Of a stretch of 64,000 nucleotides of DNA, positions 1 through 7,959 are shown one piece after another. The first letter of the stretch is position 1, and the number at the start of each line of letters is the position of its first letter. Origin of the DNA: Thalassobacillus sp043497085 (GTDB taxonomy: Bacteria > Bacillota > Bacilli > Bacillales > Halobacillaceae); assembly GCA_043497085.1 (NCBI GenBank), contig JBIEKI010000005.1. One strand, written 5' to 3'. Both the position numbers and the translations under genes were made by a program. The notes under the pieces are model-generated. The model did not search any database. It was not told where the DNA came from and worked only from the letters and a program-made list of their open reading frames with translations.

Positions 1-90
1 TACCATAAAAATAACCAATGCCATGACATTTAGGAAATCCAGCCAAAAACCAGGTGGAGAGCCGTAATTTTCCATATCCATCAACTCCAT
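1..90 (-). CDS. partial small membrane protein (N-terminus only)
   Basis: Thirty codons are open from an ATG at 90 to the window edge; the 3' end lies outside. The visible protein begins MELMDMENYGSPPGFW and continues into a hydrophobic stretch (LNVMALVIFM), suggesting an N-terminal membrane segment or signal anchor. In-frame ATGs also occur at 81 and 75, and the GGAG at 88-85 could serve either. The 37-bp sequence directly upstream (94-130) resembles a promoter and is duplicated near 48.1 kb. No family was recognised. Confidence 0.4.
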   Translation of the reverse strand, partial: MELMDMENYGSPPGFWLDFLNVMALVIFMV

Positions 91-93
91 CCC

Positions 94-130
94 TACCAAT
101 TATTTCAAAAACAGAAAATTAAAACAATAC
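94..130 (-). repeat. 37-bp near-identical repeat, copy 1 (promoter-like)
   Basis: This 37-bp stretch differs at two positions from 48101-48137. Read on the minus strand it contains TTGTTT, a 17-bp spacer and AATAAT, so it may be a duplicated promoter. Copy 1 lies just upstream of the partial gene that starts at 90. Similarity falls away outside the 37 bp. The match is seen directly; the promoter role is inferred. Confidence 0.55.
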
Positions 131-141
131 ATTATTCCTAT

Positions 142-170
142 AAAAAAGCCCTGCTAGTCAAACGCAGCGC
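142..170 (-). terminator. terminator after the 125-aa lipoprotein gene
   Basis: On the minus strand GCGCTGC (170-164) pairs with GCAGGGC (154-148) with one mismatch and is followed by six T residues. It lies 16-44 bp past the stop of the lipoprotein gene at 186. Confidence 0.6.
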
Positions 171-185
171 TCGATAAAGTCATTT

Positions 186-563
186 TTATTTATTTTCTAA
201 AATCATCCGTTCTGTTTCTCCATCCCATTCAATCGTTACACTTATCTTATGATCTTCCCTGGTGATCGCGCAGCCAGAACAACTGGATCCCGCAGAATCC
301 AGGACCCCATTTTTCAAATGATCATTACCAGCTGTCCCCCCAGATGGACTGTCCATCTTATATGCAATCTTTTCCGGAGGCTCCCCTTCACCGATATACC
401 TTATTTTAAAGCTGGTCGATTCGCTGTCATCTCCTCTAATGTCCGCCTGGTATTTGACTTCCCATTTTTCACTTTTCCCGTGAAATTCTAGTGTTTTATG
501 GCCAAAACAGCCAGCCATCACTACTATCATAAAGCATAGAATCATCCAGAGCTTTACTTTCAT
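186..563 (-). CDS. putative lipoprotein, 125 aa
   Basis: The N-terminus is a hydrophobic signal peptide ending in a lipobox (VMAGC), so the protein should be lipidated and anchored outside the membrane. The mature part is hydrophilic, with a CSGC cysteine pair near residue 98. AAGGAGGTG lies just upstream; the first ATG (566) is only two bases from it, so the ATG at 563 is the better start. It follows the 96-aa membrane protein gene by about 60 bp with no terminator between, so the two are probably co-transcribed. No family was recognised; function unknown. Confidence 0.7.
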   Translation of the reverse strand: MKVKLWMILCFMIVVMAGCFGHKTLEFHGKSEKWEVKYQADIRGDDSESTSFKIRYIGEGEPPEKIAYKMDSPSGGTAGNDHLKNGVLDSAGSSCSGCAITREDHKISVTIEWDGETERMILENK

Positions 564-622
564 CATTCACCTCCTTAAAATCTAAAAACTTAGATATGCT
601 ATATTATGCAATAGGCTTTCAA

Positions 623-913
623 TTAATAGTTCTTCCTGCGATTGATTTTTTTCAAAAACAGCCGTTGATACCCTCTGACATGCGCTTCCCTCAACAGATA
701 TTCCTCGCCATCAACCAGGAACGTGCGATAATCGATATATTCTACTTCCCTGCCCTGTGCCAGTAATTCTTCCGTTATGGCACAGACCTGGTCTTTTAAG
801 TGAATATAATAGTTATCAAAATCAAACGTAATATTACCTTTCCGTTCCCCCATCAACCTGCTCACTCCGATCAATAAGAAGAGGAAGAAACCAATCCATA
901 ATAAGCTTGTCAT
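623..913 (-). CDS. small membrane-anchored protein, 96 aa
   Basis: One N-terminal transmembrane helix (about residues 3-20, LLWIGFFLFLLIGVSRL) is followed by a charged cytoplasmic or extracellular part ending in a very basic tail (KKINRRKNY). A GGAGGG site lies about 7 bases before the ATG. It is first of a probable two-gene unit with the lipoprotein gene. The topology is inferred from hydrophobicity only; no conserved domain was recognised. Confidence 0.65.
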   Translation of the reverse strand: MTSLLWIGFFLFLLIGVSRLMGERKGNITFDFDNYYIHLKDQVCAITEELLAQGREVEYIDYRTFLVDGEEYLLREAHVRGYQRLFLKKINRRKNY

Positions 914-1005
914 CCGTGTCCCTCCAACTTTCTGCGTTTACTATCTATACGAACTACTCAAGAAAAAGCTTTCAATAATGGTACTCGAATGGAAAAACCA
1001 AAAAA

Positions 1006-1032
1006 ACAGGCTCCGTAAAACACGGAGCCTGT
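1006..1032 (-). terminator. terminator of the NhaC-family transporter gene
   Basis: A perfect 11-bp stem (1006-1016 with 1022-1032, 5-base loop) is followed on the minus strand by T6. It starts 3 bp after the stop codon of the transporter gene. Confidence 0.85.
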
Positions 1033-1035
1033 CTG

Positions 1036-2370
1036 TTAGGAAGAAGTCACATCTACTTCTTTTCTTTTTTCTAGCGGTGTCCGGGTGAACTTCGGAAACC
1101 GGAATAGGATGGCTAGAATCCCTGACAACGCAAGAAGCATCGGGTAAAAGCTGTAAGGGACGATTTCCACCGGAGAAATCTTGGCTACTCCAGCAGCTGC
1201 CAGTATCTGTGCGCCATAAGGAATCAGACCCTGAACAGCACTGGAAAAGATATCAAGAAGACTGGCTGATCTACGGTTGTCGATAGCGAATCGCTCTGAA
1301 ATCTGCTTTGCCAGCGGACCAGCTGTAATGATTGAAATCGTATTGTTGGCTGTGGCCAGATTGACCGCTGTGACTAGTCCGGCAATTCCTGATTCTCCGC
1401 CTTTATTGCTATCAATCCGTTTTGTTATACTTTCCAACAAGTACTCAATCCCACCATTCCGGCGAATTAGTTCTACTAATCCACCAAGCAGGATGACGAG
1501 CATCGTCAGTTCCTGCATGCCTGTGAAGCCTTCACTGATTAGCGTAACAAAATCCATCAGGGCAAACTCTCCAAAAGCAAGCCCGACAATCCCGGCAAAA
1601 ATAATTCCGCCGATCAGTACAAAGATGACATTGATCCCAGCTATCGCAAAACCAAGCACAGCAAGGTACGGCAATACTTTTATAAGGTTAAATGGATGGC
1701 TTTCCTCTAAAGATCCTGCAGTGTCAGAACTCAACACACCGAAAATCACTGCTGTTAGGACAGCCGCCGGAAGGACGATGAATAAGTTTGCTTTAAACTT
1801 GTCCTTCATCTTAGTACCTTGTGTGCGAACAGCGGCAATCGTCGTATCAGAAATGATCGACAGGTTGTCTCCGAACATCGCGCCGCTGATCACCGCGCCC
1901 ATTACGAGAGCGACCGGGATTCCGGTCTGCTCAGCAACTCCAAGGGCAATCGGCGCCAGGGCAACGATTGTTCCGACCGAAGTCCCCATGGAAATCGAGA
2001 TGAAACAGCCAATGACGAACAGGCCGACCACAAGCAAACTCTGTGGAAGGAATGTCAATCCGAGATTGACCGTCGACTCAACCGCTCCCATTCCTTCTGC
2101 GACAGAGGCGAACGCTCCTGCTAACAAGAAAATGATCACCATCAGGATGATATTCGGGTGCCCGCCTCCTTCCGCCAGCTGCATCACTTTCGTTTGAAAA
2201 CTCTCTTTTCGATTCATAAATAATGCAGCAAAAATAGCTACGAAAACAGCGACAAGGACGGGCATCTTGTAAAAGTCCCCCGTGACAACCCCTGAGCCTA
2301 TGAATAGTAGGATGAATATTCCAAAGGGAATCAGCGCCAGCGGATTCCCCGTTATTTTTTTATCCTGCAT
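1036..2370 (-). CDS. metT: NhaC-family transporter, probable methionine transporter (MetT type)
   Basis: The 444-aa protein has 10-12 hydrophobic segments and the NhaC-family signature GDNLSIISDTTIAA near residues 167-180. NhaC proteins are Na+/H+ or substrate/Na+ antiporters of the cell membrane. Here the gene is the first one downstream of a SAM-I riboswitch (2603-2750), and NhaC-family genes under S-box control have been predicted to be methionine transporters (MetT); that makes methionine uptake the better guess than plain Na+/H+ exchange. GGAGGG lies 7 bases before the ATG, and a strong terminator follows the stop. The specific substrate is inferred from regulation only. Confidence 0.85.
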   Translation of the reverse strand: MQDKKITGNPLALIPFGIFILLFIGSGVVTGDFYKMPVLVAVFVAIFAALFMNRKESFQTKVMQLAEGGGHPNIILMVIIFLLAGAFASVAEGMGAVESTVNLGLTFLPQSLLVVGLFVIGCFISISMGTSVGTIVALAPIALGVAEQTGIPVALVMGAVISGAMFGDNLSIISDTTIAAVRTQGTKMKDKFKANLFIVLPAAVLTAVIFGVLSSDTAGSLEESHPFNLIKVLPYLAVLGFAIAGINVIFVLIGGIIFAGIVGLAFGEFALMDFVTLISEGFTGMQELTMLVILLGGLVELIRRNGGIEYLLESITKRIDSNKGGESGIAGLVTAVNLATANNTISIITAGPLAKQISERFAIDNRRSASLLDIFSSAVQGLIPYGAQILAAAGVAKISPVEIVPYSFYPMLLALSGILAILFRFPKFTRTPLEKRKEVDVTSS

Positions 2371-2423
2371 GTATTTCCCTCCAATTACTTACATTATGTC
2401 CATTCTAGGTGGATTTTTGTCAT

Positions 2424-2573
2424 AAGAACAAAAGCGCAAGCGCCTTGCTCACCCCCGACAAGCTTAAGACAAGCCTCGGCGTGACGTTCTTTGTCACAGA
2501 GAGGATTGACTTAAGACCTCGAGGGGGTAGGCGCTGGAGCTGGATGACACCCACTACCGAAAGTTATCCACAA
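2424..2573. repeat. interspersed palindromic intergenic repeat, simple copy
   Basis: The element begins AGAACAAAAGCGCAAGCGCC, carries inverted halves built on CTTAAG and CCTC/GAGG, and ends GGCGCTGGAGCTGGATG followed by a GTTATCCACAA tail. The outer AGCGCC pairs with GGCGCT, and the inner halves pair over roughly 20 bp, so it can fold into a long hairpin. The same ends and inner sequence occur at 21948-22368. Similar GCGC-ended repeats are common between genes of Bacillaceae. It lies between the SAM riboswitch and the transporter start, inside the leader RNA. Confidence 0.8.
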
Positions 2574-2602
2574 AAAGAAATTTTTATATTTTCCTAGCCA
2601 AT

Positions 2603-2750
2603 AAAAAAACCTCTTGCAGACGCAAGAAGGCTTCAGTTGACTTTCCTTCTTATCTGCCAAGTTCAATGACTTGCTGGAATTAGCACCTTCCCATTAGGGG
2701 GGGTTGCTGAAGCTTCAACGGACCAGTTCCTCTGCTTCTCTTGATAAGAT
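2603..2750 (-). ncRNA. SAM-I (S-box) riboswitch with terminator
   Basis: On the minus strand the conserved S-box parts appear in order: CTTATCAAGAGAAGCAGAGG (2748-2729) with ACTGG, then GCAACC, the GGTGCTAATTCC segment, and the closing GATAAG near 2650. A terminator follows: CTTCTTGC / GCAAGAGG with T7 (2630-2603). High SAM should fold the aptamer and permit termination, lowering expression of the downstream NhaC-family gene. Family identification rests on the conserved core; regulation is established for S-boxes. Confidence 0.92.
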
Positions 2751-2864
2751 AACTATGAAATTAGATTTTTTCTAAGGACTGTTATTCACAGTACAATAGA
2801 AGGCAACTGTATGCAAGCAGTTAATTTTTCCATCTCGTAAAGGACCACAGAAAGAAAAACAGAA

Positions 2865-4346
2865 CTATACCAATTTTAAGAACGAGAGCGATAATAGTAC
2901 CATGATAATACATGAGGGGAGGGCAACTAACAGTGTGACAGCCTGCAGGGATGTCAATCCTCCTATAATCAACAAAGCCATCGGAGGGAGTGCAAGGGCA
3001 AAAGCCCAAAACAAACGGTTTAACCGGATCGGTTCCCCCTCGATTCTTCGCTGGGTTACAGCAGCCAGCATATAAGAAGAGGTATCATAGGTGGTCGCTA
3101 CAAAGATTACAGCCAGGATCAAAAATAAAACCAGGGTGAAATCGCCGAAGGGCAGCGAGTGAATGATAGAAATGACCGCTTCATTTGAATGACCTTGCTT
3201 GATCATAGTAGCTACATCCAATTGAGTCGTGTTCTGAAGATAAAGGCCATAGTTTCCAAGTACAAAGAAAAACAGCCAGCATCCGACGGGACCAAAAATA
3301 ATCGTCCCCAATATCATTTCCTTGATCGTTCTACCTCTGGATATTTTAGCAATAAACAAACCGATAAAAGGAGCATAGACAATCCACCAGGCCCAGTAGA
3401 AGATTGTCCATTTTTCCGGAAAACCTGACTGCGCAATCGGATCCATCCACGTATTCAAGCGGAAGAAATTATTCAGTACAAGCCCGACACTATTAGTCGA
3501 AATCTCTAAAATGAAAAAAGTCGGTCCAAGTATGGTGACAAACAAGAGTAAAAAGAAAACTAAATAGACATTTATATTGCTTAGCCGTTTCACCCCTTTT
3601 TCCATTCCAGCAAACACACTGACCGCAAACACAACCGTACAGAGGAGGAGCAGGAAAATATCCAGGAAATAGGTATGCTGTATTCCTGTAAGTCGCTTTA
3701 CCCCTTCAGCCATCATCGGTATACTGATGCCGAGGGTTGTCCCTGACGCACCCAGCAAACCAATCATAAAAAACATATCAATCAACTTTCCTACGAAACC
3801 ATCGGTATGATGATTCAGCACAGGGCGGCAAGCCTCGCTGATTTTAAGAATCGGCACCTTCTTCACATGATACAGATAAGCAATCGGCAATGCAGGCAGA
3901 CAATAAATCGCCCACGCTGTCGGCCCATAGTGGAATAATCCGTAAGCCGCACTCCACTCCACTGCAAACGGAGTACCAGGAATGAGGCCCAGCGGAGGCT
4001 CGAGATAATAATACCCCCACTCAATCGCTCCCCAATACATAATTCCCGACCCAATACCCGCGCAAAAAATCATCGAAATCCAACTGAATGTAGAAAACTC
4101 CGGAGACTCGTCCTTTTTACCAAGCCTGATTTGCCCGTGCTTGCTAAAAGCTGCCCATATTAAAAAAATCAAAGAAGAAAAACCGATCCATAAATACAGG
4201 ACTCCTGTCACATCCGTTAATTGCACATGCATCTGTTCCAGCCAGGTATGTGTAACATTCGGGTAGAAAAAAACAATGCTGCAGAGTATTAACAAGGAGA
4301 TAAACGCTACAAGAAAGAACGGCCAATCGATCAATGACTTTTTCAA
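2865..4346 (-). CDS. BCCT-family betaine/choline/carnitine transporter
   Basis: The 493-aa protein has about 12 membrane segments and the BCCT hallmark WTIFYWAWWIVYAPFIG around residue 320. BCCT carriers import quaternary ammonium compatible solutes such as glycine betaine or choline with Na+ or H+. Length is close to OpuD-type carriers, but the hydrophilic C-terminal tail is short. AAGGGG is spaced six bases from a TTG at 4346; a GTG at 4352 is almost touching the site, so TTG is preferred. It stands alone between a MerR-like gene (divergent) and the SAM riboswitch. Substrate cannot be read from sequence alone. Confidence 0.9.
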   Translation of the reverse strand: MKKSLIDWPFFLVAFISLLILCSIVFFYPNVTHTWLEQMHVQLTDVTGVLYLWIGFSSLIFLIWAAFSKHGQIRLGKKDESPEFSTFSWISMIFCAGIGSGIMYWGAIEWGYYYLEPPLGLIPGTPFAVEWSAAYGLFHYGPTAWAIYCLPALPIAYLYHVKKVPILKISEACRPVLNHHTDGFVGKLIDMFFMIGLLGASGTTLGISIPMMAEGVKRLTGIQHTYFLDIFLLLLCTVVFAVSVFAGMEKGVKRLSNINVYLVFFLLLFVTILGPTFFILEISTNSVGLVLNNFFRLNTWMDPIAQSGFPEKWTIFYWAWWIVYAPFIGLFIAKISRGRTIKEMILGTIIFGPVGCWLFFFVLGNYGLYLQNTTQLDVATMIKQGHSNEAVISIIHSLPFGDFTLVLFLILAVIFVATTYDTSSYMLAAVTQRRIEGEPIRLNRLFWAFALALPPMALLIIGGLTSLQAVTLLVALPSCIIMVLLSLSFLKLV

Positions 4347-4600
4347 ACGCACACCCCTTACCTTTCAGTCTTCTAAGTTATATGTATGTGAGGAGAACCA
4401 TGGAGAATTCTAGTTATTTTAGTGGGTATGCCGGAATAACAAATTAATTACCATTCACCAATATCAAAGAAAGCTACAAACTTTAACAATATATCTGAAA
4501 AGCTCCTTTTTTTCATCAAAGGAAATTGCAAAGACAATAGCGAATTCACTATATAACATAATTTGATATGTGATGCTCTATGAAAACTTGACGAAAGAAG

Positions 4601-5206
4601 GTGTTAACGATCGATTACGAACGGACTTACTCCCTGGCTGACATTGCCAAAAAGATGAACCGGCCGCGTCCCACCTTACAATCCTGGAAAGAGCAGTTTT
4701 CGGAATTCTTACCGTCTGTGGGAAGTGGAAGAAGTATGCGTTACGAAGAAGAAGCGCTCGAAATTTTCATGACAATTGAAAAGCTGAAAGGAATAGGAGA
4801 ACCGAAAGAAAAAATACGGGATGTATTGCGAAGTTCTATAACGCTGAACACTAAGGATGATCCAAATGAACTCCTATCGGAGCCAGTTGTCAACAAAATG
4901 CAGGATGGTTATGAAGCATTCCTTCAAGAGATAAAAGCACAGAACGACTTACTTCGGGAACAGAATGATACCTTTCATCGACAGAATCAGGAACGCAAGA
5001 AAGAATTCGAAGAACTGAAAGAACAATTTGAGCGGATCCATCAAACAAGTAAGGCTTCTCATGAAGCAGTGATTACCAACATTAGCAGGAGAGATGAACT
5101 ATTAATGAAAACGCTGAAAGAAATGATGGAACAAAAAAAGAAAGAAAGCTTTTGGTCGCGCTTATTCAACAGTAAAAAAATTATTAGAGAGCAGGTGAAT
5201 CACTAA
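4601..5206 (+). CDS. MerR-like HTH protein with long coiled coil (DUF3967-like)
   Basis: Residues 10-70 form a MerR-type winged helix (YSLADIAKKMNRPRPTLQSW). Residues about 105-180 are a charged coiled coil (repeated LLREQN, KKEFEELKEQ), and the end has FWSRLF, typical of DUF3967 proteins. The layout recalls RacA, which binds DNA through a MerR-like head and polymerises through a coiled coil, but no claim of RacA function is made. The start is a GTG touching AGAAGG; no better start is in frame upstream. A strong terminator follows at 5225. Confidence 0.75.
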   Translation: MLTIDYERTYSLADIAKKMNRPRPTLQSWKEQFSEFLPSVGSGRSMRYEEEALEIFMTIEKLKGIGEPKEKIRDVLRSSITLNTKDDPNELLSEPVVNKMQDGYEAFLQEIKAQNDLLREQNDTFHRQNQERKKEFEELKEQFERIHQTSKASHEAVITNISRRDELLMKTLKEMMEQKKKESFWSRLFNSKKIIREQVNH

Positions 5207-5224
5207 TGGCTGAAGTAACTAATT

Positions 5225-5258
5225 GAACCCAACCGCTAAAATTTGCGGTTGGGTTCTT
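5225..5258 (+). terminator. terminator after the MerR-like gene
   Basis: A perfect 12-bp stem (5225-5236 with 5245-5256, 8-base loop) is followed by TTATTTG. It can serve the plus-strand MerR-like gene, whose stop is 19 bp upstream. Confidence 0.8.
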
Positions 5259-5269
5259 ATTTGTAGACA

Positions 5270-5479
5270 TCATGAATTATTGAACGCCTGGCCGATCTCT
5301 TTTTCCGCCTGGCTCTCGTTGAAAGACTCGATTTTCTTATGTTCATCCACTGAGTCTCCAGAAAGTCTATCCTCGGCATCAAATGGCTGATTGGACTTTA
5401 CCGTATTTTGCATGCCTATTCCCCCTGTGCCATTTGCTTCCGTAGGGATATTAAATCTCTCTTTCGGCTGCTTTTTCAT
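5270..5479 (-). CDS. small hydrophilic protein, 69 aa
   Basis: The protein is fully hydrophilic, rich in Gly, Asn, Glu and Asp, starting MKKQPKERFNIPTEANGTGG. GAGGTGAT is spaced five bases from the ATG at 5479, which is therefore preferred over an ATG 27 bases upstream. No membrane segment or cysteine is present. Such small hydrophilic proteins are common in sporeformers, but I do not recognise a family and assign no function. Confidence 0.55.
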   Translation of the reverse strand: MKKQPKERFNIPTEANGTGGIGMQNTVKSNQPFDAEDRLSGDSVDEHKKIESFNESQAEKEIGQAFNNS

Positions 5480-5677
5480 ATTTATCACCTCAACTTTAGC
5501 TTTCACTAAGCTCCATTTTTCATGCCTCTAAAGAAAATGAACGTAAAATGGATGATATTTCCTCACCTATATTTAATAGGAGTTTGTTATAGTGGGGCTG
5601 GAATTTAATTCGGAGGTTTTGAATGAAGTAGTAGAAATACAAAAAGAAGTGAATAGTTTACATGACAGGTGTGTGTA

Positions 5678-6109
5678 ATGTTGAAATCCATCGTAGAACA
5701 GCTTCGAAAAAATAATAAGGTATATTTAATTACTCTTATCAGCGTAATGATATTGATGATTGGTTCGGCAGCATTGACAAGCATTTCTTTGATATGGGGA
5801 CAGCGCCTCATCCTTTTTTTCCTTAGTGTTATGCTATATCTCATGGTCTTTCTTGGCGTTAATCCCATTTTTAAAGGAATAATCTTTACGTTGATTCCTA
5901 TCGCGTTAGGGGAAATTTTTACTGAATTACTTGAATTCGTTCCTGAGGAGTTTTATCAGAAATGGCTTGAAGCAGATACTGTAAGAGGTGGGAGCCCTGC
6001 CAGCCTCAGTTTCATCCTTTTTATTGTCCTTGTCGTCAAACTCTCTAAAGTAAAGCCTTATTTCCAACAGTTAGAAGAACAAGCAGCTAAGCATAAAAAC
6101 AAAAGATGA
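5678..6109 (+). CDS. small integral membrane protein, 143 aa
   Basis: Four hydrophobic segments are visible (roughly residues 14-32, 40-62, 63-80 and 108-122), with a basic C-terminal tail (KHKNKR). The ATG at 5678 follows an ACAGG site at a distance of about 8; a GTG three codons earlier is a weaker start. It is monocistronic, ended by a bidirectional terminator shared with the converging AGCS gene. No family recognised. Confidence 0.65.
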   Translation: MLKSIVEQLRKNNKVYLITLISVMILMIGSAALTSISLIWGQRLILFFLSVMLYLMVFLGVNPIFKGIIFTLIPIALGEIFTELLEFVPEEFYQKWLEADTVRGGSPASLSFILFIVLVVKLSKVKPYFQQLEEQAAKHKNKR

Positions 6110-6137
6110 GCCTGGCAATCCAGACTCATCTATTTTT
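6105..6137. terminator. bidirectional terminator between converging genes
   Basis: GATGAG-C-CTGG (6105-6115) pairs with CCAG-A-CTCATC (6120-6130) with one internal mismatch. T-rich sequence follows on both sides. It overlaps the stop codon of the plus-strand membrane protein gene and lies just past the end of the AGCS gene. Confidence 0.8.
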
Positions 6138-7567
6138 TAATACCCTATGGCACTTTTTTCTTCACGCTTTTCATCTTCCCATGCTTCGGCATCCTCGATA
6201 CCTAAATCAGAAGGATTGAATACCGGGTCTTTTCCTTTTTTTCGTTGCATTTCGTAATCTTTCAGTACCTTATATGCAACTTTTCCTAACAACCCGATAG
6301 CAATTAAGTTGATGACTGTCATAATTGCCATGAATAAGTCTGCCATTTTCCATACTAGGCTTAAACTTGAAACAGAACCAACCATCACAAACGCCATTGT
6401 TGCGATACGGAAGACAAATAATGCTATTTTGCTTTCTTTGATGAATTCGATATTTGTTTCTCCATAGTAATAAGAACCGATGATGGAGCTGAATGCAAAC
6501 AAAAAGATCGCTACGGAAATGAATACTCCAGCCCATCCCCCGATGTGAGAGTTAAGCGAGTTTTGGAGCAGTTCAATCCCGGAAACGTCACCTGTTTTAA
6601 ATACAGGAGCAAGCAGAATGATGAATGCTGTAGCAGAACATACAAAAATCGTATCGACAAATACTCCCAGCGATTGAATAAGCCCTTGTTTTGCCGGATG
6701 GGACGTAGTAGAAGTTGCCGCCGCATTCGGGGCACTACCCATACCAGCTTCGTTGGAGAACAACCCCCGTTTGACACCATTCATGATAGCTGCACCGATT
6801 GCACCACCGACAGCTTGTTCAAAACCGAACGCATGGCCGACAATCAAGCCGATGACAGAAGGTAGTTCAGAAATATTGGTAATCAGCACTACTGTAGCAA
6901 TTAAAAGATATAGTAATGCCATTACCGGAACAATTACACTGGACAGATTCGCAATCCGATGTACTCCTCCGAAAATGACCAGCCCTGTTATAGCTGTAAT
7001 GAGTACTCCCATTGCTACCCTGTTCATCCCAAAGGAGTTTTCGAACGCCAGGGCGATTGTATTACTTTGTACTGAATTAAAGATTAACCCGAATGTAAAT
7101 GCAATTAATACAGCAAAAACAATTCCTAACCACCGAGCCTTAAGCCCTTTTTCGATATAATAAGCCGGACCTCCTCGGAACGCTTTTGAGTCCCTGATTT
7201 TATATACTTGAGCTAACGTACTTTCAATAAAAGCGGTAGCTCCGCCAAGGAGTGCCACTATCCACATCCAAAAAACCGCACCAGGACCGCCTAGACCAAT
7301 AGCCACCGCAACCCCCGCCAGGTTGCCTGTCCCAATACGGGTTGCCGCACCAACACAAAAGGACTTGAACGGTGAAATGTTTTTCTGTCCGTCATTGAAC
7401 TGCGGCTTCTCTGCGAGGACACGAATCATTTCACCGATGAACCTGAATTGGACAAACCGCGACACAACGGTGAAGTAAACCCCTATACCCAGCAGACCGG
7501 CAATTAAGACGTATCCCCACAATATACCGTTTAACGAATCAATAATCCCTGATAAAAGTTCTTCCAT
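6137..7567 (-). CDS. alanine/glycine:cation symporter (AGCS family)
   Basis: The 476-aa protein has the AGCS signature GTGNLAGVAVAIGLGGPGA around residues 78-96, plus about 11 membrane segments. AGCS carriers import D/L-alanine or glycine with Na+ or H+ across the cell membrane. Length is normal for the family. AAGGAGA lies 11 bases before the ATG; a promoter with TATAAT is seen at 7633-7660. The gene is monocistronic. The amino-acid specificity is not certain from sequence. Confidence 0.92.
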   Translation of the reverse strand: MEELLSGIIDSLNGILWGYVLIAGLLGIGVYFTVVSRFVQFRFIGEMIRVLAEKPQFNDGQKNISPFKSFCVGAATRIGTGNLAGVAVAIGLGGPGAVFWMWIVALLGGATAFIESTLAQVYKIRDSKAFRGGPAYYIEKGLKARWLGIVFAVLIAFTFGLIFNSVQSNTIALAFENSFGMNRVAMGVLITAITGLVIFGGVHRIANLSSVIVPVMALLYLLIATVVLITNISELPSVIGLIVGHAFGFEQAVGGAIGAAIMNGVKRGLFSNEAGMGSAPNAAATSTTSHPAKQGLIQSLGVFVDTIFVCSATAFIILLAPVFKTGDVSGIELLQNSLNSHIGGWAGVFISVAIFLFAFSSIIGSYYYGETNIEFIKESKIALFVFRIATMAFVMVGSVSSLSLVWKMADLFMAIMTVINLIAIGLLGKVAYKVLKDYEMQRKKGKDPVFNPSDLGIEDAEAWEDEKREEKSAIGY

Positions 7568-7632
7568 AATTAGTCGTCTCTCCTTAATTGTTTTTTTATT
7601 TTTCTGAAAAATTAAAATTAATTACGTTTGCT

Positions 7633-7660
7633 ATTATACATTTGTTAACTAACCTTCCAA
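7633..7660 (-). promoter_or_regulatory. sigma-A-type promoter of the AGCS gene
   Basis: On the minus strand TTGGAA (7660-7655) and TATAAT (7638-7633) are separated by 16 bp. The -10 lies about 65 bp upstream of the start codon at 7567. Confidence 0.6.
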
Positions 7661-7782
7661 CAAAGTTAACCATTTTATAATGAATTTAATAACTAATCGT
7701 AACGTTTATTACTTCCCTGTTAATTTTACGGTTTTTATTGGAGTTATAGGAAAATCAGGGAAAACATCGTTTCAAGCAAAAG

Positions 7783-7807
7783 AAAAAAGAGCTTGGATAC
7801 CAAGCTC
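7783..7807 (-). terminator. terminator downstream of the alpha-glucosidase gene
   Basis: A perfect 8-bp stem GAGCTTGG/CCAAGCTC (7789-7796 with 7800-7807) is followed on the minus strand by six T residues. It is about 150 bp after the alpha-glucosidase stop and is the only hairpin there with a U-tract. The stretch 7661-7780 shows no gene. Confidence 0.6.
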
Positions 7808-7877
7808 TCAGGCTGCCGAGAAAGTCTCTCCAGCTTCTATTCTTTTTCCGATATTTAATAGATCTCCACATTAAATA

Positions 7878-7913
7878 AGCTTGCAGAAAAACCAAGGGGT
7901 TTTTCTGCAAGCT
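7878..7913. other. perfect 16-bp hairpin without U-tract
   Basis: AGCTTGCAGAAAAACC (7878-7893) is the exact inverse of 7898-7913, with a four-base loop. No run of T follows on the minus strand, so it is not a standard terminator. It lies in the 3' untranslated region of the alpha-glucosidase mRNA and could protect the 3' end. The role is inferred. Confidence 0.55.
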
Positions 7914-7959
7914 GAGTGCTTTGATACCAGGCGCTTTATATGAGATTACTTCTCGAGGA

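Noticed and set aside
1277..2197. A 306-codon open frame on the plus strand opposite the NhaC-family gene
   Set aside because: It is the antisense shadow of a strongly supported membrane transporter; its translation is low-complexity and has no ribosome site.
2409..2597. A 62-codon plus-strand frame
   Set aside because: It lies wholly across the interspersed palindromic repeat and has no coding character.
2603..4346. SAM riboswitch controlling the BCCT gene
   Set aside because: The riboswitch lies downstream of the BCCT gene on the same strand; the gene it precedes is the NhaC-family gene.
5205..5225. A six-codon frame after the MerR-like gene (ATG to TGA)
   Set aside because: Too short to support as a gene; it runs into the terminator stem.
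7878..7913. A small regulatory RNA or standard terminator
   Set aside because: The hairpin is perfect but has no U-tract and no promoter next to it; it is reported only as a hairpin.
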